Assembly: GCF_014647495.1 (NCBI RefSeq)
Contig: NZ_BMPH01000007.1
Location: forward strand, 1-64,000
DNA length: 64,000 nt
Origin: Glutamicibacter protophormiae
GTDB lineage: Bacteria; Actinomycetota; Actinomycetes; Actinomycetales; Micrococcaceae
Direction: 5' to 3'
Shown here: piece after piece, positions 41,820 through 50,200 of the stretch
Layout of the letters: each line of letters begins with the position of its first letter
Numbering within the stretch: position 1 is the first letter of the stretch
Translations under genes and position numbers: made by a program
Notes under the pieces: generated by a model
Databases searched by the model: none
Told to the model about the DNA's origin: nothing
The model's input: the letters and a program-made list of their open reading frames with translations, nothing else

Positions 41820-43106
41820 TTAACCGGCTACCAGGTTCATGCACCATACGATCCAGGGCAGCGCCACCAGATCGATGAGCACCGCGCCCGCCAGCGGCAC
41901 GATCAGGAACGCCTTCTCCGAGCGCACTCCGTACTTGGCGTTGAAGGAGTCCATGTTGGCCAGGGCGTTGGGGGTCGCGCCCAGGCCGTGGCCCATGAAG
42001 CCGGCGACCATGGTGGCGGCGTCGTAGTTCTTGCCCATGATGCGGAAGACCACGATCGCGCTGAACAGGGTGATGAACACCAGCTGCACCAGCAGGATGA
42101 TGGACAGTGGACCGGCGAGGTTCGCCAGTTCCCAGATCTTCAGGCTCATCATGGCCTGGGTCAGGAAAAAGCCGAGGGTCAGCTGGGAAATCAGGTTGAC
42201 CGAGTCGTCGTTGATCTTCACCCAGCTGAACTTGTCGTTCAGGTTGCGGAAGATCACTGCGGCGATCATGGCGCCCACGTAGGCGGGCAGCGAGAAGCCG
42301 GTCATCTGCGCGATCCAGTCGCCCAGCAGCATGCCCAGCACCATGATGATGCCGATGATGGTGGAAGTGGACAGGATCGAGGAGTAGTTGCTGATCTCGT
42401 CGCCCGGCTGTTTGATGGCCTCGTCGAGGTCCTCGCCGGTGGCAGGACCACCGGCGAAACCGCCGCCGCCGGCAAGCTTCTTCACCCCGTAGCCGGCAAT
42501 GGCCTTTTCAGCGAGGGTCTGCGCCTTGGCTGGAACCTGGATCTTGTGGCGGTGCACCAGGAAACTGGCGAGCATGCCGCCGATCAGGCTGCCTGCCACC
42601 AGGCCGAAGGTCGCCGAGGCGATGGCCACGGTGGTGGCGCCTTCCACGCCCATGGACTCGGCGGTCGGGCCGAAGGCCGCCGCTCCGCCGTGGCCGCCTT
42701 CGAGGCTGACCGCTCCGGCCATGATGCCCAGCATCGGATCCACGCCCAGCACCTTGGCCATGCCCATGCCGATGATGTTCTGCGCGAAGGCCAGCGTCCA
42801 GCAGGCCACCAGGTAGACCAGAAGGAGCTTGCCGCCCTTCTTGATGGTGGCCAGCGAACCGGCCAGGCCGATGGTGGTGAAGAACGCGATCATCGCCGGG
42901 GTCTGCAAGGTGGTGTCAAGCGAGATTTCAACGGTCCCGGTCTGGCGCAGGACCAGCACCAGCAGGGCGAAAAGGAAACCGCCGACGACGGGTGCGGGGA
43001 TGCAGAACTTCTCCAGGAAGGCCACGCGGCGGCGCGCGAATTCGCCGAAGACCAGCAGGATCAGCGCCAGGGCCGCGGTCTGAACCAAGGACAACTGTAA
43101 TTCCAT
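41820..43106 (-). CDS. gltS: Sodium/glutamate symporter
   Basis: 428-residue membrane protein with about ten segments. GltS features are the hinge GAVSLEGGHGGAAAFGP region in the middle and GFMGHGLGATPNALANM near the C-terminus, the two symmetric glycine loops that bind Na+ and glutamate. It starts five bases after hutG in an iclR-hutG-gltS operon. Glutamate is the product of HutG, so a role in glutamate movement during histidine or formiminoglutamate use is consistent. Confidence 0.9.
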   Translation of the reverse strand: MELQLSLVQTAALALILLVFGEFARRRVAFLEKFCIPAPVVGGFLFALLVLVLRQTGTVEISLDTTLQTPAMIAFFTTIGLAGSLATIKKGGKLLLVYLVACWTLAFAQNIIGMGMAKVLGVDPMLGIMAGAVSLEGGHGGAAAFGPTAESMGVEGATTVAIASATFGLVAGSLIGGMLASFLVHRHKIQVPAKAQTLAEKAIAGYGVKKLAGGGGFAGGPATGEDLDEAIKQPGDEISNYSSILSTSTIIGIIMVLGMLLGDWIAQMTGFSLPAYVGAMIAAVIFRNLNDKFSWVKINDDSVNLISQLTLGFFLTQAMMSLKIWELANLAGPLSIILLVQLVFITLFSAIVVFRIMGKNYDAATMVAGFMGHGLGATPNALANMDSFNAKYGVRSEKAFLIVPLAGAVLIDLVALPWIVWCMNLVAG

Positions 43107-43111
43107 ATATC

Positions 43112-44050
43112 TTAACCTCGGTTCAAGATCAGGTCATTGAGCAGGCGTGCGCCGGTGCGGGCAGTGCGCTGATCGATGTCAAAGAGAGGGTTGAGCTCCG
43201 CAATGTCTGCGTGCTTGAGCTTGCCGCTGCGGGCGGCGGCCAGGATGATCTCGCGGACCACTTCCAGGCTCACGCCGAAGCCGGCTGGGGCGCTGACGCC
43301 CGGGGCCACGTTGGCGGGCAGCGCGTCCAGGTCGATGGTCAGGTACAGGTGGTCCACCGAACCCGCAAAGTTCGCGATGAACTCGTGCACCGCAGGCAGG
43401 TTGCCCCAATGGCATTCGGTATCCAGCAGCACCTCGACACCCAGCTCGGCGGCGCGGTCGAAAAGCACCTTGGTGTTGGCCGCCTCGCTGATGCCCACGG
43501 CGGCATAGCGGAAGGGGCGTCCGGCGGCGGCCTGGGCCTTGGCGATCTGCGCAAAACCGGTGCCGGAACTCGGCAGCGGAGCCTCGCGCAGGTCGAAGTG
43601 CGCGTCGATGTTCATGATGCCCAGGCTCCAGCTGGAGTCCTCGCCCAGGGCGCGGGCCAGTCCGGCGTAGCTGGCGAAGGTGATTTCGTGGCCACCGCCG
43701 AGACCCACGGTGAAGTGTCCCTCGCGCAGCAGCCGGGCCAGCACATCCGCGAACGCGTCCTGGCCGGCTTCCAGATCCTCGCCGTCAACCTCGATGTCGC
43801 CGGCGTCGTAAAGCCTGATCGGTTCGTGCAGCGCGATCGAGGACAGCGCGGCGCGCAGGGCCTGCGCCCCGTCGCGCGCACCCACCCGACCCTTGTTGCG
43901 GCGTACTCCTTCGTCGCTGGCGAAGCCCAGCAGCACAGCCCCGGGCTCGGCTCCGTCGGTCCAAGCCTGGATGGTGTTGTGCCAGCGGGCATGCTCCGGA
44001 CCAGGTCCATCGTTGCGTCCGGTCCAGCCGGTTGCCTGTTTCCAGGTCAT
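43112..44050 (-). CDS. hutG: Formimidoylglutamase, ureohydrolase family
   Basis: 312 residues from ATG 44050, preceded by GGAGGA. It hydrolyses N-formimidoyl-glutamate to glutamate and formamide. The Mn-binding residues of the arginase superfamily are present: His121 (GGGHE), Asp149, His151 and Asp153 (NIDAHFD), Asp240 and Asp242 (TIDLDALP). The frame open to 44407 is a shadow. Agmatinase and other ureohydrolases look alike; the hut role is favoured by length, GFGVSLEVV-type sequence and the gltS neighbour. Confidence 0.82.
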   Translation of the reverse strand: MTWKQATGWTGRNDGPGPEHARWHNTIQAWTDGAEPGAVLLGFASDEGVRRNKGRVGARDGAQALRAALSSIALHEPIRLYDAGDIEVDGEDLEAGQDAFADVLARLLREGHFTVGLGGGHEITFASYAGLARALGEDSSWSLGIMNIDAHFDLREAPLPSSGTGFAQIAKAQAAAGRPFRYAAVGISEAANTKVLFDRAAELGVEVLLDTECHWGNLPAVHEFIANFAGSVDHLYLTIDLDALPANVAPGVSAPAGFGVSLEVVREIILAAARSGKLKHADIAELNPLFDIDQRTARTGARLLNDLILNRG

Positions 44051-44781
44051 TTGATTCCTCCACTCAGGCTCAGTGCGGTTTTGCAGGTTTGTTGGATCAG
44101 TTCGGCTTGCCGTTCCAAGCTGCGGTGGGCCGGAGCCATCAGGCTCACCACCCCTTGCACGTCTCCGTCGATGTCGGTCACCGGAGCGCTGACAGTCCAG
44201 ACGCCCTCTTCGACCTGGGAGAGGCTGACCGCATAGCCGGAGGCTCGGGCCGTGGCGCAGGCGCTGTTGACGTATTGGCGGGTCGCGTCGTCCACCTCGT
44301 GGAAGTCGAGGACCGCAGCCCGCTGCTCGGCCGACATATAGGTCAGCAGCATCGTCGCCGAGGCGCCGAGGGTCAACGGCTGGGTGGTTCCGACCGTGTA
44401 GCTGCACCGCAGCAGCTGCGATGAATCAATCGATTCAACACACACCGATTCGGCCCCGTGGGCCACGATGAATGCGGCGAGCTCACCGGTGTCCTGGGCC
44501 AGCTGGCGCAGGTAGGGAGTGACGGTTCCGGAGTCCAGGCTGGAGTCCCAGTAGCGTTCGGCAAGCTGCACCGCTGCGGCTCCCGCGCCGTAGTGCCCGG
44601 AGGAGGTCTTGTGCACGAATCCGGAGAACACCAGGTGGTCCAGCAGGCGGTACACCGAGCTCACCGGAATACCCGTTTCCGTGGACAATTCGCGCACACT
44701 TGCCTGCGGAACCTTCGCCAATGCAGAGAGAATCCACAAAACCCGTGCGGTCTGCGATTCAGCCTCTTTCCTTACGTTCAT
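44047..44781 (-). CDS. IclR-family regulator of the hutG-gltS operon
   Basis: 244 residues. Winged helix with VRELSTETGIPVSSVYRLLDHL, then an IclR effector domain with a SVCVESIDSSQLL strand. It overlaps hutG by four bases (ATGA), so regulator, enzyme and transporter are co-translated. ATG 44781 follows GAAGG; the frame is open to 44880. The palindrome at 44905-44921 is the likely self-operator. Confidence 0.85.
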   Translation of the reverse strand: MNVRKEAESQTARVLWILSALAKVPQASVRELSTETGIPVSSVYRLLDHLVFSGFVHKTSSGHYGAGAAAVQLAERYWDSSLDSGTVTPYLRQLAQDTGELAAFIVAHGAESVCVESIDSSQLLRCSYTVGTTQPLTLGASATMLLTYMSAEQRAAVLDFHEVDDATRQYVNSACATARASGYAVSLSQVEEGVWTVSAPVTDIDGDVQGVVSLMAPAHRSLERQAELIQQTCKTALSLSGGIK

Positions 44782-44904
44782 GACACCTTCATCGAGAGGC
44801 CGGAGACGGCCGCGAACAACTTCTTGGGTGCGATTCCGCCAACGGGCGGAAGCAGGCACAATGAACCATTGTTCGGTCATGCCCGCGATGAGGACAAATC
44901 GGAA

Positions 44905-44921
44905 TTCTCACCGAATGAGAA
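44905..44921. promoter_or_regulatory. IclR-type operator
   Basis: TTCTCA-CCGAA-TGAGAA is a perfect six-base inverted repeat with five-base spacer, 124 bases before the regulator start. A further TTCTCA half-site lies at about 44956. The regulator encoded next to it is the likely ligand. Confidence 0.55.
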
Positions 44922-45004
44922 AGAAGCTCGGCAAATTCTCAGTCGCTGGAACAGGCAGGGGCACGCCTGCTGGCCCCCGCACCCATGGCTCGATTCTCCA
45001 TTGG

Positions 45005-45017
45005 ATTGTTGAACAAT
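45005..45017. promoter_or_regulatory. Second palindrome upstream of the iclR operon
   Basis: ATTGTT-G-AACAAT is a perfect 13-base palindrome of the form seen in GntR- and IclR-type operators. It may be a second control site for the iclR-hutG-gltS operon. Confidence 0.4.
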
Positions 45018-45114
45018 ATATTGCGTCCCGGGGATCCGCGGACTGACGTGCATGAAGGCGCCGCCCCGGAACCATGAAGGTGCGGAACATCGAGCACCCC
45101 GCTCCACGACAGGG

Positions 45115-45144
45115 CATCGCGGGCCAAACTCTTGGCCCGCGATG
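45115..45144 (-). terminator. Hairpin downstream of the PAP2 phosphatase
   Basis: CATCGCGGGCC and GGCCCGCGATG form an 11-base perfect stem with an eight-base loop, 53 bases after the phosphatase stop. No clear T-tract follows on either strand, so efficiency is uncertain. Confidence 0.55.
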
Positions 45145-45196
45145 TCAGAAGCATGTTTGAAGTTAATGTCACATCTGCACGAAGATGTTCAATGAT

Positions 45197-45892
45197 CTAT
45201 GAATATTGGCGAATCCTCTTCGTTGGAACGAAGAAGTAGTGCAGTATGGCCACGACAGCGGCCCAGCCAGCGCCGATCAGCAACCCGACAAGGACATCGG
45301 ATAGCCAATGGTGGGAAATGTAGATACGAGATGCTCCCATGGCCGCAACAAAGAGCACCGCAATGCCACCCAGCAGGTAGGCGTAGCGCCTCAACCCGTA
45401 GACGATGGCCAAGTAGGCAGCAATGCCGATTAAGGCCGCTGCGTTGAGGGTGTGGCCGCTCGGGAATGAATAGGAGTCCGGAGGCGCAGGTCCCCCGGGA
45501 ACCCCGGCTGGGCGGGCAACCTGCAGTGCCGATTTGAGCACGATGGTCAGCAGCACCGAGCCCAGGGCGGTAAAGGCCACGGTCGCCAACGGCCACCAGC
45601 TGCGCGACCAGAAACAAATGATGGCAGTCAGGACAACCATGGTCAGGGTCATGCCGGGCGTGGACCCCCAGAGATACAGTCCATAGGCAATCGAATGCCA
45701 CACGGGGTCCTGGTGCGCCAGCACCCATTGCTCAACCGGCAGGTCAACGTCCGTGGACCAGCCCCCGATCCTGAGTGAGAGCAGCATCCGCCGGGTGAAA
45801 TAAAACAGCGCCACGATGAGCCCAAAGGCGATCCACAACGCCTGCACGCCGCGTGATCGCTGGCCTGGGCGGAAAAACCATGAAGATCGCAT
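45197..45892 (-). CDS. PAP2-family membrane phosphatase
   Basis: 231 residues with about six membrane segments. The three phosphatase motifs are KSALQVARP, PSGH (in SYSFPSGHTLNAAAL) and SRIYISHHWLSDV, the last two with the catalytic histidines facing outward. It dephosphorylates a lipid phosphate such as phosphatidic acid or undecaprenyl diphosphate. ATG 45892 has GGAG; longer starts at 45901 and 45964 are possible. Divergent from rlmH. Confidence 0.85.
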   Translation of the reverse strand: MRSSWFFRPGQRSRGVQALWIAFGLIVALFYFTRRMLLSLRIGGWSTDVDLPVEQWVLAHQDPVWHSIAYGLYLWGSTPGMTLTMVVLTAIICFWSRSWWPLATVAFTALGSVLLTIVLKSALQVARPAGVPGGPAPPDSYSFPSGHTLNAAALIGIAAYLAIVYGLRRYAYLLGGIAVLFVAAMGASRIYISHHWLSDVLVGLLIGAGWAAVVAILHYFFVPTKRIRQYS

Positions 45893-45957
45893 GGTCTCCA
45901 TCGTATCCACAGATCCCTTGCATTCGCTGTCCGTCGGCCATGCGGAAGAATGGAACC

Positions 45958-46416
45958 ATGACAATCAAGGTGTTGGCCGTCGGCAAAAAGCATGAGTCTT
46001 GGGTGGACGAGGGAATCTCCCGCTATGAGAAGCGATTGAAGAAACCCTTCGACCTCTCATGGCAGCTGCTCTCCCACTCTGCGCGGGAAAACGATGCGGC
46101 GCGCACCGAGGAGTCGGCCCGCATCCTGGCCAAGATCGATGACCGCGACTTCGTCGTGCTGCTCGACGAGCGCGGGAAGAACGTCGACTCCCCCGCGCTG
46201 GCCAATACCCTGCGCGCGCCTATCGATTCCTCCCGCAATGTCGTGATCATCATCGGCGGCGCCTACGGCGTGGACCCGACCGTCCACGCGCGGGCGAACT
46301 TCACGTGGTCATTGTCCAAGCTGGTGTTCCCGCACCAACTGGTGCGCTTGATCCTCACCGAGCAGCTGTACCGCGCGCAGGACATCTTGGCCGGCGGAAA
46401 GTACCACCACGTTTAA
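45958..46416 (+). CDS. rlmH: 23S rRNA (pseudouridine1915-N3)-methyltransferase
   Basis: SPOUT-class methyltransferase of the ribosome's helix 69, using SAM. 152 residues. The knot region IIGGAYGVD and the C-terminal HQLVRLILTEQLYRAQDILAGGKYHH are diagnostic. ATG 45958 begins MTIKVLAVGK; the longer frame from 45853 is spurious. Stands alone on the plus strand. Confidence 0.93.
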   Translation: MTIKVLAVGKKHESWVDEGISRYEKRLKKPFDLSWQLLSHSARENDAARTEESARILAKIDDRDFVVLLDERGKNVDSPALANTLRAPIDSSRNVVIIIGGAYGVDPTVHARANFTWSLSKLVFPHQLVRLILTEQLYRAQDILAGGKYHHV

Positions 46417-46434
46417 ATTTCCACATCCTCTTGA

Positions 46435-46474
46435 CTTTCCATCTTGGAAAGACAAGACTTTCCGCAACGGAAAG
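46435..46474. promoter_or_regulatory. Two tandem CTTTCC-N5-GGAAAG operators
   Basis: Perfect repeats at 46435-46451 (CTTTCC-ATCTT-GGAAAG) and 46458-46474 (CTTTCC-GCAAC-GGAAAG), with centres 23 bases apart, about two helical turns. A TTGACT -35-like element overlaps the first. They end ten bases before the membrane protein start, so binding would block transcription. The regulator at 46935 is the likely ligand. Confidence 0.7.
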
Positions 46475-46483
46475 TGAGGGAGA

Positions 46484-46951
46484 ATGAACCCGCAAGAACG
46501 CGCGAACCTGACCAAGCACGAGGCCGCCGACCTGCTTGCCGACGCACAGGCTGCCTCTCATAAGATGATTCAAAGCAGCAACTCTCCGCGCGGATTCACC
46601 ACCTGTGCAGTCCTGCTGGTCAGTGCGCTGACAAGTATCGACGGTCTCGTTCCAGACCAGGTTCTGTATTCGCTTTTCGCGTTATTCATTCCGTTGATTA
46701 TTTGGTTGGCTGTCTTTCTACGCAAACGTGCCAAGCAGCGGCCACTGCCCGGCAACTCGACAGCATTTGGCGGCTACCTGTTGGTGTGCATTCTGACCAC
46801 GATGTTCCTGCAGATGTGGGAGGCATCTACTTGGTTCGAAGCCGTTGGAAAGATGGTTGTCTGCTGTGCAATCCTCGGGGCCCTAGCCCGCAAAATGCGT
46901 GCTTCGCTGGCACAGGAACGCGTGGAGGACGGCAGTGAGCAAGCCTGCTGA
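46484..46951 (+). CDS. Small membrane protein paired with a regulator
   Basis: 155 residues, unknown family. After a soluble N-terminus of about 35 residues come four membrane segments (around 40-58, 62-80, 95-113 and 118-135). It overlaps the next gene by 17 bases. Tandem operators directly upstream and a winged-helix partner suggest an autoregulated two-gene unit. Its function is unknown. Confidence 0.7.
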   Translation: MNPQERANLTKHEAADLLADAQAASHKMIQSSNSPRGFTTCAVLLVSALTSIDGLVPDQVLYSLFALFIPLIIWLAVFLRKRAKQRPLPGNSTAFGGYLLVCILTTMFLQMWEASTWFEAVGKMVVCCAILGALARKMRASLAQERVEDGSEQAC

Positions 46952-47234
46952 ACCTCGCTTTGATGAACTGATTCACGCTCCGTTGCGCCTGCGGATCTGC
47001 GCGAGCCTCGCACCAGTCCAATGGGCCGAGTTCGCGCACCTCAAGGAAAATTTGAACGTTGCCGTTTCAGTGCTGAGCAAACATCTGAAACAGCTCGCAG
47101 ACGCCGGATACGTCGAAATAGAACGCTTCGCCAAGTTGGGCCGCAGTCATGTTCGCGTCTCATTGACCGTTAAGGGGCGCACAGCCTACGTGCAACATGT
47201 TGCGGCGCTGCGCAAAATCACCGAGGGCGAATAA
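46935..47234 (+). CDS. Winged-helix transcriptional regulator, small MarR/ArsR-like type
   Basis: 99 residues from GTG 46935, with GGAGGA five bases before it; the longer ATG frame at 46899 lies inside the previous gene. The core contains RFDELIHAPLRLRICASL, NVAVSVLSKHLKQLADAGYV and a wing with GRSHVRVSLTVKGR. This is the single-domain HTH type often paired with a small membrane protein. It likely represses the pair through the CTTTCC/GGAAAG sites. Confidence 0.8.
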   Translation: MSKPAEPRFDELIHAPLRLRICASLAPVQWAEFAHLKENLNVAVSVLSKHLKQLADAGYVEIERFAKLGRSHVRVSLTVKGRTAYVQHVAALRKITEGE

Positions 47235-47272
47235 CCCTCCAGCTGTCCGTCCCAGAACGTAGGATCGATTCC

Positions 47273-50200
47273 ATGAGCGATGTCCTTACCCGCTTCGGCG
47301 CGGCCACCCGGAAGTGGTTCACCGACGTGTTCACCGAGCCGACCACCGCACAGGTCGGCGCCTGGACATCCATCTCCGAGGGAAACCACACCTTGGTCAT
47401 CGCCCCCACCGGTTCCGGCAAGACCCTGGCGGCCTTCCTCTGGGCGCTGGACAGGCTGCACCACGCGGAACTGGACGCCCCGGCCCTGCCCGGAATGGAC
47501 CAGGACAGCGACCATCCGGCGGGCAGCAGCACCAAGGTGCTCTATATTTCGCCGCTCAAGGCCCTGGGCGTGGACGTGGAGCGCAACCTGCGCTCCCCGC
47601 TGGCCGGCATCCGCGCCACCGCCCACGAGCTGGGGCTCTCCCAGCCCTCGGTTTCGGTGGGCGTGCGCTCGGGCGACACCCCCGCCGCCGAGCGCCGGCA
47701 GCTGCTGCGCAATCCACCGGACATCCTGATCACCACCCCCGAGTCGCTGTACCTCATGCTGACCAGCAAGGCGCGCACCACGCTGTCCCAGGTGCATACG
47801 GTCATCATCGACGAGATCCACGCGATCGCCAGCTCCAAACGCGGCACCCATCTGGCGCTGTCGCTGGAACGGCTGGATGCCCTGCTCGCCGCCCCGGCGC
47901 AGCGCATCGGCCTGTCCGCCACCGTCGAGCCGCCCGAGGAGGTCGCGCGCTTCCTGGCCGGATCCGCCCCGGTGCACACCGTGCGGCCGGAATCCACCAA
48001 GCAGTGGGAGCTTGAGGTGCGGGTTCCGGTCCAGGACATGACCGATCTGCCCTCCGCGGCGGCCGCCCACGACCTGGGCCCCGGGTCCTCGCCCGCCGCC
48101 GCGGCCAGCATCTGGCCGCATGTGGAGAACCAGCTGGTGGACCTTGTGCTGGCGAACCACTCGACCATCATCTTCGCCAACTCCCGGCGGCTGGCCGAAC
48201 GGCTGACCGGCCGGCTGAATGAAATCTATGCCGAACGCGAGGGCTTCGCGGTTCAAAACCCGCTGTCCTCCTCCCCCGCGGTGATGATGGCCCAGGCCGG
48301 CTCCACCGCGGCTGCGGATCCCGAGGCGCCGCTGCTGGCCCGCGCCCACCACGGCTCGGTGTCCAAGGACGCCCGCGCGGCGATCGAGGAGGATTTGAAG
48401 CTCGGCCGGCTGCGCGCGGTGGTCGCCACCAGCTCGCTGGAACTGGGCATCGACATGGGGCTGGTCGACCTGGTGATCCAGGTCGAATCGCCCAATTCCG
48501 TCTCCTCCGGGCTGCAGCGCGTGGGCCGCGCCGGGCACCAGGTCGGATCCGTCTCCCAGGGCGTTTTCTTCCCCAAGCACCGCGCCGACCTGCTCTCCAC
48601 CGCGCTGGTGGTCACCCGCATGCGCGACGGCAAGATCGAGAAGATGGCCATCCCGGCCAACCCGCTGGACGTGCTGGCGCAGCAGACCCTGGCGGCGGTG
48701 GCCATGGAGGACCTGGAAGTGGAGGCCTGGTTCGACACGGTCCGGCGCGCCGCCCCGTACCAGCAGCTGCCGCGCAGCGTGTACCTGGCCACGCTGGACA
48801 TGCTGACCGGCAAATACCCCTCGGACGAGTTCGCCACGCTCAAGCCGCGCATTGTCTGGGACCGGGATGCCGGGGTGCTCTCCGCCCGCCCCGGAGCCCA
48901 GCGGCTGGCGGTGATCTCCGGCGGCACCATCCCGGACCGCGGGCTGTTCGGCGTCTTCCTGGCGGGGTCCGAGGACGACAAGGCCCCCAAGCGCGTGGGC
49001 GAGCTGGACGAGGAGATGGTCTACGAATCCCGGGTGGGCGATATCTTCGCGCTGGGCGCCACCAGCTGGCGCATCGAGGACATCACCCACGACCGGGTGC
49101 TGGTCACCCCGGCCTTCGGCCAGCCCGGCAAGCTGCCCTTCTGGCACGGCGACGGGCTGGGACGCCCGGTGGAGCTGGGCGCGGCGCTGGGCGAATTCAC
49201 CACCGACCTGCTGGCCCGCGATCGCCCAGAGGCCGCCGCGGTCCTGGGCGCCGGCGGGCTGGATCCCTTCGCGGCGCAGAACCTGCTGAACTACCTGGGC
49301 GAGCAGCGCGAGGCCACCGGGCAGGTGCCCAACCACCAGACCTTCGTGGTGGAGCGCTTCCACGACGAGCTGGGCGACTGGCGGGTCATCCTGCATTCGC
49401 CTTTCGGCCTGGCGGTGCACGCCCCGTGGGCGCTGGCCGTCGGCGCGCGGGTGCGCGAACGCTGGGGGCTGGACGCCTCCGCGATGGCCGCCGACGACGG
49501 GATCGTGCTGCGCATCCCGGCCATGGACGACGAGCCGCCCGGGGCGGAGCTGTTCGCCTTCGAGGCCGACGAGATCGTGGACGTGGTCACCGGGCAGGTA
49601 GCCAACTCGGCGCTGTTCGCTGCGCGCTTCCGCGAATGCGCGGCCCGCGCGCTGCTGCTGCCGCGCATCAACCCGACCAAGCGCACCCCCTTGTGGCAGC
49701 AGCGCCAGCGCGCCAGCCAGCTGCTGGATGTGGCCCGCAACTACCCGGATTTCCCGATCATCCTGGAAACCGTGCGCGAATGCCTCAACGACGTGTACGA
49801 CCTGCCGGCGCTCACCGGGATCCTCTCCCGGGTGTCCTCGCGCGCCATCCGGCTGGTGGAGGTCACCACGCAGCTGCCCTCGCCCTTCGCGCAGTCGCTG
49901 CTCTTCGGCTACGTGGCGCAGTTCCTCTACGAATCCGACGCTCCGCTGGCTGAACGCCGGGCCGCGGCGCTGAGCCTGGACCCGGTGCTGCTGGGCGAGC
50001 TGCTGGGCCGCAACGACGTGCGCGAGATCCTTGATTCGCAGGTCATCGCGCAGCTGACCGCCCAATTGCAGCATCTGGACCCGAAGCGGCGGCTGAGCGG
50101 CATGGAAGGGGCCGCGGACCTGCTGCGCCTGCTGGGCCCGCTGACCGCCGCGCAGCTGGCGCAGCGCCTGCGCGACCCCGCCGATGACCAGGCACCGCTG

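Larger units (their letters stand above)
44782..45196. other. Intergenic region upstream of iclR-hutG-gltS
   Basis: About 415 bases with no protein-like frame. It contains two palindromes (44905-44921 and 45005-45017) and the hairpin at 45115-45144 that ends the phosphatase gene. The left part carries the promoter of the iclR operon. Confidence 0.5.
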
